Shown: positions 17,419-26,000 of the stretch, in pieces
Layout of the letters: every line of letters begins with the position of its first letter
How positions within the stretch are numbered: position 1 is the stretch's first letter
Source: Bacillus sp. MUM 116
GTDB taxonomy: Bacteria > Bacillota > Bacilli > Bacillales > Cytobacillaceae
Length of the DNA stretch: 64,000 nucleotides
Assembly (NCBI RefSeq): GCF_001866655.1
Contig: NZ_MLYR01000091.1
Span: 1-64,000, forward strand
Direction of reading: 5' to 3'
Program-made: the position numbers and the translations under genes
The notes under the pieces: model-generated
Database searches by the model: none
What the model was told of the DNA's origin: nothing
The model's input: the letters and a program-made list of their open reading frames with translations, nothing else

Positions 17419-18486
17419 ATGTCAAAAGAATTTCCAATCTTTCAAATTATCGATGAAAACGGCCAATTACAGAAACAGGAGTATAAAGATCTACTTACAG
17501 AGGAGCTTGTGAAAAAATTCTACTACAATATGGTTCGAATTCGTACCTTTGACCGTAAAGCTATAAGTTTGCAGCGGCAAGGCAGACTTGGAACCTATGC
17601 ACCGTTTGAGGGGCAGGAAGCCTCTCAGGTCGGAAGTGCATTAGCGCTTGAAAAGGACGACTGGGTTTTCCCAACATACCGTGACCACGGGGCTACCATC
17701 ACCTTTGGTGCCGGTTTGGCTCGCACGTTTTTATATTGGAATGGCCGTGTTGAGGGTTGTGTTCCTGAAGAAGGGAAAAAGATTTTCCCACCAGCCGTAC
17801 CGATTGCCACACAAATTCCCCATGCAGCTGGCGCGGCAATGGCGGAAAAAAGAAAAGGCACGAAGAATGCAGCGATTGCTTATTTTGGCGATGGAGCCAC
17901 TTCAGAGGGCGATTTCCATGAAGGATTGAACTTTGCCAGTGTGTTTCAAGCGCCGGTTATCTTCTTTAATCAAAATAACGGCTTTGCAATTTCTGTGCCG
18001 ATTGAAAAACAAATGAATTCGAAAACGATTGCTCAAAAGGCAGTTGCCTATGATATGCCAGGTGTCCGTGTCGATGGAAACGATATCTTTGCAGTCTATT
18101 TCCAAACAAGGGAAAGCCTTGACCGTGGTCGCTTTGGGGGCGGACCAACGTTAATCGAAGCCATCACATGGAGATATGGTGCCCATACTACAGCAGATGA
18201 CCCTGCGAAATACCGTAATCAAGCAGAAAGTGATATGATCCGGGAGCAGCGGGACCCTCTCCTTCGTGTAGAGCGTTTTATGAAATTAAACGGCTTCTGG
18301 GATGAGGAATGGGTACAGAAAATCAAAGAAGAAACGGCAAGCGAAATAGAGAAAGCGGTAAAGGATATGGAGAGTTTTCCGAAACCAAATATCCATGATT
18401 TATTCGATAATGTGTTTGAAAAGCCGACTTGGACGATTGCGAAGCAAAAAGAACAGTATCTTCAATTAATCGGGAGGGAAGCGTGA
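17419..18486 (+). CDS. 2-oxoacid dehydrogenase E1 component, alpha subunit
   Basis: Thiamine-diphosphate E1 alpha of 355 residues. The ThDP/Mg motif runs from GDGATSEGDFHEGLNFA (near residue 160) to NQNNGFA; YRDHGATI and the phosphorylation-loop region YGAHTTADDPAKYR are typical. It decarboxylates a 2-oxoacid together with E1 beta. Family members act on pyruvate, branched-chain oxoacids or acetoin. The position 21 bp after phenylalanine dehydrogenase suggests phenylpyruvate (inference). GAGGTGAAAAG precedes the ATG. Confidence 0.85.
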   Translation: MSKEFPIFQIIDENGQLQKQEYKDLLTEELVKKFYYNMVRIRTFDRKAISLQRQGRLGTYAPFEGQEASQVGSALALEKDDWVFPTYRDHGATITFGAGLARTFLYWNGRVEGCVPEEGKKIFPPAVPIATQIPHAAGAAMAEKRKGTKNAAIAYFGDGATSEGDFHEGLNFASVFQAPVIFFNQNNGFAISVPIEKQMNSKTIAQKAVAYDMPGVRVDGNDIFAVYFQTRESLDRGRFGGGPTLIEAITWRYGAHTTADDPAKYRNQAESDMIREQRDPLLRVERFMKLNGFWDEEWVQKIKEETASEIEKAVKDMESFPKPNIHDLFDNVFEKPTWTIAKQKEQYLQLIGREA

Positions 18487-19508
18487 TGATTATGACTTTG
18501 GAGAGACCGTTAGAACAATCTGCGGTTAAAACGAATCAGCTTACGCTGGTTCAAGCAGTAACAGATGGGCTGCGCACAATGTTAAAAGAAGATGAACAGG
18601 TGCTGTTGCTTGGCGAAGATATCGGTAAAAATGGGGGAGTTTTCCGCGCCACCGAAGGTTTGCTGGAACAATTTGGGGAAGACCGTGTGATGGATACACC
18701 TCTCTCAGAAGCAGGCATTATTGGTGCCTCTATTGGAATGGCGGTTAATGGTTTTAAACCCGTTGCAGAAATGCAGTTCCTTGGATTTATCTACCCCGCG
18801 TTTGAGCAAATCATGACACATGTGTCACGCATTCGAATGCGAACAATGGGCAAATACTCGGTTCCAATGGTTATTCGGGCTCCATACGGTGCTGGTATCC
18901 GCGCCCCCGAAGTTCACTGTGACAGTATGGAAGCATTATTTGCACATATGCCCGGAATAAAAGTGGTTTGCCCGTCTTCTGCTTACGATGCAAAGGGACT
19001 GCTGATTGCTGCCATTGAAGACCCGGATCCAGTCTTATTTTTAGAATCGATGCGAATTTATCGTGCTCAACGAGAAGAAGTGCCGGAAGGAAAATACACT
19101 GTTGAAATCGGAAAAGGGAAAAAGCTTAAAGAAGGTAATGATGTGACACTTATTTCTTGGGGAGCGATGGTTCCGGTAACAATGAAAGCAGCTGAACAGG
19201 CTGAAAATCAAGGGATTACTTGTGATGTTATTGATTTGCGTACGTTATATCCAATGGATAAAGACATCATCGCGGAATCTGTTCAAAAAACAGGACGTGC
19301 GGTGATTGTTCATGAAGCCCATGAAACAGGCGGAGTCGGCAATGATATTGTCTCCATCATAAATGATACCTCGTTTCTCTTCATGAAATCTCCAGTTGAG
19401 CGTGTAACGGGATTCGATGTTCCAGTTCCATTATTCGCATTGGAGGAACATTATCTGCCAACACCAAAGCGAGTATTGAAAGCAATTGAAAAAGTTATTC
19501 ATTTTTAG
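18486..19508 (+). CDS. 2-oxoacid dehydrogenase E1 component, beta subunit
   Basis: Transketolase-type beta subunit of 340 residues, with GEDIGKNGGVFRATEGL, DTPLSEAGIIGASIGMA and the C-terminal transketolase domain (SWGAMVPVTMKAAE, HEAHETGGVGNDI). The ATG overlaps the E1 alpha stop by one base and GGGAGGG lies eight bases upstream; this start is preferred to one 57 bases upstream inside E1 alpha. It forms the alpha2beta2 E1 tetramer. Confidence 0.88.
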   Translation: MIMTLERPLEQSAVKTNQLTLVQAVTDGLRTMLKEDEQVLLLGEDIGKNGGVFRATEGLLEQFGEDRVMDTPLSEAGIIGASIGMAVNGFKPVAEMQFLGFIYPAFEQIMTHVSRIRMRTMGKYSVPMVIRAPYGAGIRAPEVHCDSMEALFAHMPGIKVVCPSSAYDAKGLLIAAIEDPDPVLFLESMRIYRAQREEVPEGKYTVEIGKGKKLKEGNDVTLISWGAMVPVTMKAAEQAENQGITCDVIDLRTLYPMDKDIIAESVQKTGRAVIVHEAHETGGVGNDIVSIINDTSFLFMKSPVERVTGFDVPVPLFALEEHYLPTPKRVLKAIEKVIHF

Positions 19509-19520
19509 GAGGGGAAAACT

Positions 19521-20804
19521 TTGGTTGAAGTAAAACTTCATGATATTGGTGAGGGAATGACAGAGGGAGAAATCATCCACTATTTTGTCAAAGTGGGGGA
19601 TGCTGTGAAGGTGGATCAACCTCTAGTTGAGGTGCAAACAGATAAGATGGTGGCGGAGCTTCCTTCTCCCGCATCAGGTAAAGTAAAGGAAATTGTTGTC
19701 CATGATGGCACCACGGTGTCTGTTGGTACGACGCTTCTTGTTCTAGAATCGGAAGAGGTAAAAGCAGTGGAACCTGCAATGGAAATAAAAGCTGAAGAAG
19801 CATTGCCTAAAAAGGTAGAGATGTCAACACATCCACTTCCAACTGATGCTTCAACGCAAAAAGGGGAAAAACTCTTCATTATGGCGGCACCGTATACAAG
19901 GAAAATTGCCCGCGAGTTTGGGGTAAATATTAATGAAATAACAGGTACGGGAACAAGCGGGCGCATCACTGTTGAAGATGTATACAATTTTGTTAAAAAG
20001 CGTGACATGATTCAGTCTCCTGAAAAAATGAAGGCAACTTCTGTGAAAACGACTGAACAAACAACAGAACTGGAAATCCCGAGTCAGGAAATTCAAAATA
20101 AAAAAGAAACAAATGTAGAAGTGCTTCCATTTAGAGGGCGTCGCAAGCAGATTGCAAAGAAAATGACCCAGTCCCTTTATACTATTCCGCATGTAACTCA
20201 TTTTGAAGAGGCCGATTTAACCGAACTGCTTGCCTACCGGAACGATTTAAAAGAAATGGGAATTAATATCTCAGCTGCTGCCTTTTTTATCAAAGCGATT
20301 GCCGTGGCATTAAAACAATTCCCTGTTTTCAATGCGAAGCTGGATGAAGAAAATGAAGTGATTCGTCTTGAAAAAGAATATAATATCGGAATTGCTACTG
20401 ATACAGAAGACGGTTTAATTGTTCCTGTCATTCATCATGCCGACCGATTAACGGTTCGTGAAATACATGACAAATTGAAAGAGTTAACAAAAAAAGCGCA
20501 AGAGAACAAGCTGACGTCTGCTGAAATGAAAGGCGGCACCTTTACTATCAGCAATGTTGGTCCATTGGGAAGTATTGGTGCAACTCCGATTATTAATTAT
20601 CCTGAAACAGGATTAATCGCTTTTCATAAAACAAAGAAAATGCCAGTTGTCGTGGAAAATGATGAAATTGCAATCCGCTCCATCATGACCATGTCGATGG
20701 CGTTTGATCATCGAGTGGCTGACGGTGGTACAGCTGTTGCTTTTACCAACCGCTTTAAACAATTGATCGAAAACCCAAAATTATGGCCAATCGAACTCGC
20801 TTAA
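19521..20804 (+). CDS. Dihydrolipoamide acyltransferase (E2) of the same 2-oxoacid dehydrogenase
   Basis: 427 residues in E2 order: one lipoyl domain (lipoyl-Lys in VQTDKMVAELPSP, near residue 42), a linker, the E1/E3-binding domain (AAPYTRKIAREFGVNINEI, near residue 120), a charged linker, then the acyltransferase core ending with the catalytic SMAFDHRVADGG. It accepts the acyl group from E1 and passes it to CoA. The start is TTG behind AGGAGGGG. No E3 gene follows, so E3 must come from another locus. Confidence 0.9.
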   Translation: MVEVKLHDIGEGMTEGEIIHYFVKVGDAVKVDQPLVEVQTDKMVAELPSPASGKVKEIVVHDGTTVSVGTTLLVLESEEVKAVEPAMEIKAEEALPKKVEMSTHPLPTDASTQKGEKLFIMAAPYTRKIAREFGVNINEITGTGTSGRITVEDVYNFVKKRDMIQSPEKMKATSVKTTEQTTELEIPSQEIQNKKETNVEVLPFRGRRKQIAKKMTQSLYTIPHVTHFEEADLTELLAYRNDLKEMGINISAAAFFIKAIAVALKQFPVFNAKLDEENEVIRLEKEYNIGIATDTEDGLIVPVIHHADRLTVREIHDKLKELTKKAQENKLTSAEMKGGTFTISNVGPLGSIGATPIINYPETGLIAFHKTKKMPVVVENDEIAIRSIMTMSMAFDHRVADGGTAVAFTNRFKQLIENPKLWPIELA

Positions 20805-20888
20805 GAAAATTATTCTACGAAAATACAATAACATGGTAATATATAAGGCATGAATCAATTGGTTAGATAGAATGAAGGAGGAATATGT

Positions 20889-22250
20889 TTGAAATCTGCA
20901 TCATTGCAAAAAAAGTTACTCCCGCGACACATAAGTTTGATGGCAATGGGGGGAGCAATCGGAACCGGGATCTTTAAAGGGAGCGCGGAAACCGTATCAT
21001 TAGCGGGACCGGGAGTTATTTTAACTTATGTATTCGCGGGGCTGTTGCTTCTAGTTGTGATGGGAGCGATAGCAGAAATGGCAATCGTCTATCCAAATAC
21101 AAATATGAAAGGCTTTGTTCAGAAAGCCTTCGGTAAGCGTGCCTCCTTCGTCGTTGGCTGGATGTATTGTTTCATGTGGCTGGCCGTTTGTGTTATTGAA
21201 ATTGTGGTTGCGGGGAGCTTTCTGCAATATTGGCTGCCATCGATTCCGCTTTGGGAATTAAGTTTGGCATGTGCTCTTCTCGTTATTGGCATTAACATGA
21301 TGAATGTTAAAAATTATGGGGAGTTTGAATTTTGGTTTGCGGGCATTAAAATTACCATGATTATCGTTTTTATTATTTTGGGAGCTTGCATTCTTTTTGG
21401 AATCATCCCTAGTAATCAAGCGAACTATCTGCAAAATTTTACAGAACATGGCGGATTTTTTCCTAAAGGCTGGATGTCCATCTTTTCAGCGCTGTTAATC
21501 GTTATGTTTTCGTACGGAGGCTCGGAGCTAATAGGGGTAACCGTTACGGAAGTAAAAGATGCAGAGCGTATTTTACCTAAAGTCATTAAAAGTTTTATTT
21601 GGCGCATTATTTTGTTTTATACGCTTCCGATTCTTGTCATTTGCGGTTTAATTCCTTGGGATAAAATAAGTGACCATTCAAGTCCTTTTGTCCAAGTATT
21701 ATCCATGACGGGGATGCAGGGATCAGCTCATCTGATGAACTTTATTTTAATTACTGCAGTTTTATCTGCAGCAAATTCTGGTATTTATGGCTGTACGCGA
21801 ATGCTCCATTCTTTGGCAGTTGAAGGGGAAGCACCAAAAGCCTTCTCTTTTGTAACAAAAAAAGGTGTTCCGTTATATAGCTTAATGCTAAGTGCTGTGG
21901 TCTTAATCGGTGGTTCGATGATTGCCTATGTTGCTCAGGATCAAGTTTTTATGTTATTAATGGCGGTTCCGGGCTTTGTTGTATCTTTGGTGTGGATTAG
22001 TATTTGTTTGGCGCAGTTAAAACTTCGCAAAACCTATCCGAAGAATCCGAGCTTTAAATTATGGGGTTTCCCATATATCACATCGATTACTGTTGTTACG
22101 TTAAGCATAATATCCGTGATATTTGTATTAAATGCACAAAATCGTGTCAGTATTATTACTTGTCTCGTTGTTTTGGCAGTGTTAGTTGTGATTTCCATTT
22201 TTAAATTTAAAAACCCGGATAATACAATAACAGAAGAGAAGGTAGGATAA
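20889..22250 (+). CDS. Amino-acid permease, APC superfamily
   Basis: 453 residues with about 12 membrane spans. The first span contains the APC amino-acid binding signature MGGAIGTGIFKGSAE, and the GSELIGVT segment lies near residue 215. Eighty-four bp after E2 without a terminator, it probably takes up the amino acid used by the upstream dehydrogenase, phenylalanine by inference. The start is TTG, six bases after AAGGAGGA; the overlapping ATG is out of frame. Confidence 0.85.
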   Translation: MKSASLQKKLLPRHISLMAMGGAIGTGIFKGSAETVSLAGPGVILTYVFAGLLLLVVMGAIAEMAIVYPNTNMKGFVQKAFGKRASFVVGWMYCFMWLAVCVIEIVVAGSFLQYWLPSIPLWELSLACALLVIGINMMNVKNYGEFEFWFAGIKITMIIVFIILGACILFGIIPSNQANYLQNFTEHGGFFPKGWMSIFSALLIVMFSYGGSELIGVTVTEVKDAERILPKVIKSFIWRIILFYTLPILVICGLIPWDKISDHSSPFVQVLSMTGMQGSAHLMNFILITAVLSAANSGIYGCTRMLHSLAVEGEAPKAFSFVTKKGVPLYSLMLSAVVLIGGSMIAYVAQDQVFMLLMAVPGFVVSLVWISICLAQLKLRKTYPKNPSFKLWGFPYITSITVVTLSIISVIFVLNAQNRVSIITCLVVLAVLVVISIFKFKNPDNTITEEKVG

Positions 22251-22276
22251 TTAAAAAAAGAATAACTATTTTCGTT

Positions 22277-22310
22277 ACAGGGCTGTCGTTTAGGCCCTGT
22301 TTTTTTATTT
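22277..22310 (+). terminator. Terminator after the permease
   Basis: ACAGGGC and GCCCTGT form a 7-bp GC-rich stem with a 10-base loop followed by TTTTTTT. It ends the phenylalanine dehydrogenase-E1-E2-permease operon. Confidence 0.88.
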
Positions 22311-22375
22311 TGGAGCATAAAGATTGCGGAATTTCTAATGATAAGAGGAAAGATTATGCAAGAGGTGTTCCTGAA

Positions 22376-24403
22376 ATGGGCAAAATTTGGCACATTTACA
22401 TAAATGATTGGAAAAAAATATTCGGTGTTCCATCTGTTACTTTATTAGTTGTAGGACTTATGATCCTGCCTTCTATGTATGCTTGGTTTAATATCAAGTC
22501 GATGTGGAACCCATACGGGAATACTTCAGGAATTCAAGTGGCCGTCGCGAATGAGGATGCAGGTGCTGTACTCCGTGGGAAAAATATAAATGTAGGAAAT
22601 GAAACAATAGCGAATTTAAAAAAGAATCATAAACTTGGCTGGGTATTTGTAAACTCCCGAGAAGCCAAGAGAGGGGTGGAGGAAGGTGATTATTACGCAT
22701 ATCTAATCATTCCAAAGACTTTTTCGAAAAACATCACAAGTATCATCGCAGCAAATCCTCAAAAACCGAAAATTATTTTTGGGGTTAATGAAAAAATTAA
22801 TGCGGTTGCACCGAAAATAACCAGCTCTGGTGCTTCCGGTGTGACAGCTCAAATTAGCCAAGCTTTTATCAAAACCGTTGGGGATGCCATTTTTTCAGGC
22901 TTTTATAAGGCAGGAGTGGAACTTGAAAAAGAGTTGCCCTCGATTCTGGATGTGGAAAAACAAATATTTGCACTGGAAAAAGCACTTCCGTTAATTGACG
23001 CAATGGGGAAAAAAGCAATTGAGCTTGAAGGAAAACTACCGGAGATTCACAAGAAGGGACAGCAAATTATTGAACTGGAGAAAAGAATACCGGAATTAAA
23101 TCAAGCTGGAGAAAGTATTTTAAAGGTGGAAGCAAAATTACCGCTTGTTAAGGAAGCCGGTGACAAGGTGCTCGCCCTTCAAAATAGAATTACCGATATT
23201 CAGAGAGTATCCTCGTTAGTTGAAGATGTGATATCGAACCTTTCAGAAGTAGAAACTCGGATTAAGGAAGCTATTGATCAAGCGAAGGCTGCAAACGGGG
23301 CAGATACCTCAGCAAACCAAGCAAAATTGAATCAAGTGTATGATGAATTAGTAAAAATCCATCAGGATGTTCAAGCAGCACGAGTAGACCTTGAGCAAAA
23401 AGTAAATCAAGTAGTAGGTGGAATTAACACAGCAGCTTCATTTGTAAAAACTGAATTACCAACGATTGAACAAAAAATCCATAGGGCGGCGGATTTTGTC
23501 CGGAACGAATTACCTGGACTGGAGTCGGATATTCGAAAAGCAGCTGACCTCGTTCGAACAAAGCTTCCTGAAGTTGAAAAGGTGATACATAAAGCAGCTA
23601 ACCTCTCAAGAAATGACTTACCGGGTTTTGAAGAAAAAGTAAGGACGGCTGCTGACAGAATCAGAAAGTTTAAAAGCAGTATCAATATCTACGATTTGAT
23701 TCAATTTTTAAAGCATGATCCTAGTAAAGAAAGTAATTTTTTGTCCAATCCGGTTCTATTAAAAACTAAGCGAATTTTTCCTATTCCGAATTATGGCTCA
23801 GCGATGTCGCCATTTTATACGATGCTGGCCTTGTGGGTAGGGGCTACGCTCCTTGTAGCCTCCATTAGGGTGGATGTGGATAATCCGGATAATCGATATA
23901 GGGACTATCAGCTTTATTTGGGAAGATTATTCACCTTTTTAACAATCGGGATTATACAAGCTATCATTGTTTCTTTAGGAGATTTATTTTTAATTCATAC
24001 CTATGTGGTGGACAAAGGCTGGTTTGTTTTGCTTTGTATCTTTATCAGCATGGTATTTATGATAATCATCTATTCGCTGTGTTCCGTGTTTGGCAATATT
24101 GGGAAAGGACTGGCCATTATTTTGTTGGTCCTGCAAATCTCCAGCTCAGGGGCAACATTTCCCGTGAGCGTGACGTCAACGTTTTTTCAAACCTTGAATC
24201 CTTTTATGCCCTTTACTTATGGTGTTAGTATGCTTAGGGAAACAGTTGGTGGGATGATAAATAAAATTGTAATCCAAGACTTTTTAGCTCTTCTTGTTTT
24301 TGTTGGTGTTAGCTTTCTTATTGCACTGGTTTTAAAGAAACCAATAGGAAATCGGATCCAGCGCACAGCTGAAAAGGCAAAAGCCACTAAATTGATTCCA
24401 TAG
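22376..24403 (+). CDS. YhgE/Pip-domain membrane protein
   Basis: 675 residues. The N-terminal span and signature (LLVVGLMILPSMYAWFNI, then DPYG-like NPYGNTSGIQVAVANEDAG) define the YhgE/Pip family, and about five spans lie at the C-terminus. Between them is a long extracellular helical region built from repeats of about 22 residues carrying an LP step (22.92-23.2 kb and 23.44-23.68 kb). Family members include the phage infection protein of Lactococcus and B. subtilis YhgE; the molecular role is not settled. ATG 22376 has AGAGGTG upstream; the earlier in-frame ATG overlaps the terminator. Confidence 0.85.
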   Translation: MGKIWHIYINDWKKIFGVPSVTLLVVGLMILPSMYAWFNIKSMWNPYGNTSGIQVAVANEDAGAVLRGKNINVGNETIANLKKNHKLGWVFVNSREAKRGVEEGDYYAYLIIPKTFSKNITSIIAANPQKPKIIFGVNEKINAVAPKITSSGASGVTAQISQAFIKTVGDAIFSGFYKAGVELEKELPSILDVEKQIFALEKALPLIDAMGKKAIELEGKLPEIHKKGQQIIELEKRIPELNQAGESILKVEAKLPLVKEAGDKVLALQNRITDIQRVSSLVEDVISNLSEVETRIKEAIDQAKAANGADTSANQAKLNQVYDELVKIHQDVQAARVDLEQKVNQVVGGINTAASFVKTELPTIEQKIHRAADFVRNELPGLESDIRKAADLVRTKLPEVEKVIHKAANLSRNDLPGFEEKVRTAADRIRKFKSSINIYDLIQFLKHDPSKESNFLSNPVLLKTKRIFPIPNYGSAMSPFYTMLALWVGATLLVASIRVDVDNPDNRYRDYQLYLGRLFTFLTIGIIQAIIVSLGDLFLIHTYVVDKGWFVLLCIFISMVFMIIIYSLCSVFGNIGKGLAIILLVLQISSSGATFPVSVTSTFFQTLNPFMPFTYGVSMLRETVGGMINKIVIQDFLALLVFVGVSFLIALVLKKPIGNRIQRTAEKAKATKLIP

Positions 24404-24420
24404 GACTGAATGATGGATCG

Positions 24421-24454
24421 AAAAACTACTGGGTGTTTATTTCAGTAGTTTATT
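24421..24454. terminator. Bidirectional terminator between convergent genes
   Basis: AACTACTG and CAGTAGTT form an 8-bp stem with an 11-base loop. The minus strand is followed by TTTTT and the plus strand by a looser T-rich run, so it serves the YhgE-like gene and the M20 peptidase. Confidence 0.75.
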
Positions 24455-24461
24455 TTGAAAA

Positions 24462-25736
24462 CTATTTTAGGTACTTAACTGCGGTTGCAGCATATATTTC
24501 TGCAGATTCAATTATGTTCTGTACTGAAACACGCTCATCGAACCCGTGAATCGTTTGTTGTAGTCCGGGACCGTATAGGACTGTGTCAATTCCATTTCTC
24601 CGGGAATGACGAGCATCGCTGGAAGCAAGTAGCAATTTGCTGAAAATTAGTTCTTCATTTCCCAGGACTCGTTGAATCCCTCTCTCTAATGCCTGCGCGA
24701 TTGGACGTGTTTCCAAGGTCCAGTTTGGGTCTAAAAGGGACCCCATCGGCTCTACAATTGAGCCTGGAGCAACTTGTTCAACAAGTCTTCTGGCGGTATT
24801 TAGTACAAACTCAGGCTTCATACCGAATGGGACCCTAGTATCTACTTCAATAACGCATTTTTCGGCGACGACATTTACCTTGGTTCCGCCCGTAATGATA
24901 CCTGGATTGTATGAAGGACGATAAAGTAGCTGCGCAAGGGAGGGATTTCCTGTCTGGCGGGAAAGGAACCACTCGCTCTTCTTTAAAAGTGGCCCAAGCT
25001 CTGCAGGAGGAGTTGCCTTCAAATCCCATAATCTGGATAGTGCCTCAACCACTAATGCTCCTTTCCTTATTGCAGAGATTCCTGAAACCGGCTGCTGGCT
25101 GCCGTGTCCCGGCTGGCCAGGGATTATCACCTTAAACCATGCAGGTGCTTTCTCTCCAACATCCGGGTTACGAGGGTATGTTGGCTCGCCAATTATACAG
25201 GCATCACCGTGAATCATTCCTTGGTCGATGAGTTTTTCCACAGCATTGCCGCCGGTCTCTTCGTCTGGAACGGCGACAACCCCAAGACTCCCCCTCAGAT
25301 TAAGTTTGGGGGCCAGTTCTTGAAGCAGTCCAGCTACAAAGATAAGTGCTGCCAATCCGGCTTTCATATCGGATGCCCCCCGGCCTAAAACAAACCCATC
25401 TATAACCTCTCCTGAGAACGGGTCAAAGGACCAATGAGTACGGTCTCCCGCGGGTACAACATCTGTATGTCCGCAAAATAGGAGCCTTTTACCGGGGGCT
25501 CCAGTTAACTGAGCATCCCCGACTAGTGTGACCAGTCCACTTTCTTTGTCGTTATATTCAGAAATGGAGAATCCTTTAACATTTAAATATTCGCTAATAT
25601 GCTGTCCCACTTCCCGTGAATATTTTGTAAACTCGTTAGATGGATTTTCGGATGGTATTCGAATAAGCTTAGTGGCAAGGTCGATCAATTCCTGCTGTCT
25701 TTCTCTAACCAGCTGGCGAATCATGATGCCTCTCAT
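24462..25736 (-). CDS. M20-family metallopeptidase (ArgE/DapE-like)
   Basis: Zinc amidohydrolase/peptidase of 424 residues. Metal and catalytic motifs are in place: FCGHTDVVPAGD (His, Asp), GRGASDMKAGLAAL (Asp), PDEETGGNA (catalytic Glu pair) and the dimerisation domain with GQPGHGSQQP. ArgE, DapE and aminoacylase-like members share these motifs, so the substrate is open. ATG 25736 lies eight bases after GGAGG. Single gene with no informative neighbours. Confidence 0.85.
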   Translation of the reverse strand: MRGIMIRQLVRERQQELIDLATKLIRIPSENPSNEFTKYSREVGQHISEYLNVKGFSISEYNDKESGLVTLVGDAQLTGAPGKRLLFCGHTDVVPAGDRTHWSFDPFSGEVIDGFVLGRGASDMKAGLAALIFVAGLLQELAPKLNLRGSLGVVAVPDEETGGNAVEKLIDQGMIHGDACIIGEPTYPRNPDVGEKAPAWFKVIIPGQPGHGSQQPVSGISAIRKGALVVEALSRLWDLKATPPAELGPLLKKSEWFLSRQTGNPSLAQLLYRPSYNPGIITGGTKVNVVAEKCVIEVDTRVPFGMKPEFVLNTARRLVEQVAPGSIVEPMGSLLDPNWTLETRPIAQALERGIQRVLGNEELIFSKLLLASSDARHSRRNGIDTVLYGPGLQQTIHGFDERVSVQNIIESAEIYAATAVKYLK

Positions 25737-25883
25737 ATGCCATTCCTCCCATTCAAAACAGTTATACAGTATGCTATTCACTGTGTTTGGGTTGTATGCT
25801 GGGGTTTAGAAAGGGGGGGATTGGTTATTTCTGAGTATTCGCCGTTTCGCATTAAATAGTTTTTGAAGGGGAGTATTAAAGAG

Positions 25884-25910
25884 AAAACCGGGTTTTTGCC
25901 CGGTTTTTTT
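25884..25910. terminator. Terminator between the M20 and glycosyltransferase genes
   Basis: AAACCGGG and CCCGGTTT make an 8-bp stem with a 6-base loop. The plus strand carries a seven-T run; on the minus strand TTTTCTCTTT follows, so it can end the ykcCB-like transcript although it is about 95 bp past the stop. Confidence 0.75.
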
Positions 25911-26000
25911 GAAAAATGAAGTGCCGCTGTCATTAAGAGAGTAAACTCGATTTTAAAAATCAATCCTAAAAAACAAAACTACCAAAGAACTTAAGAAACA

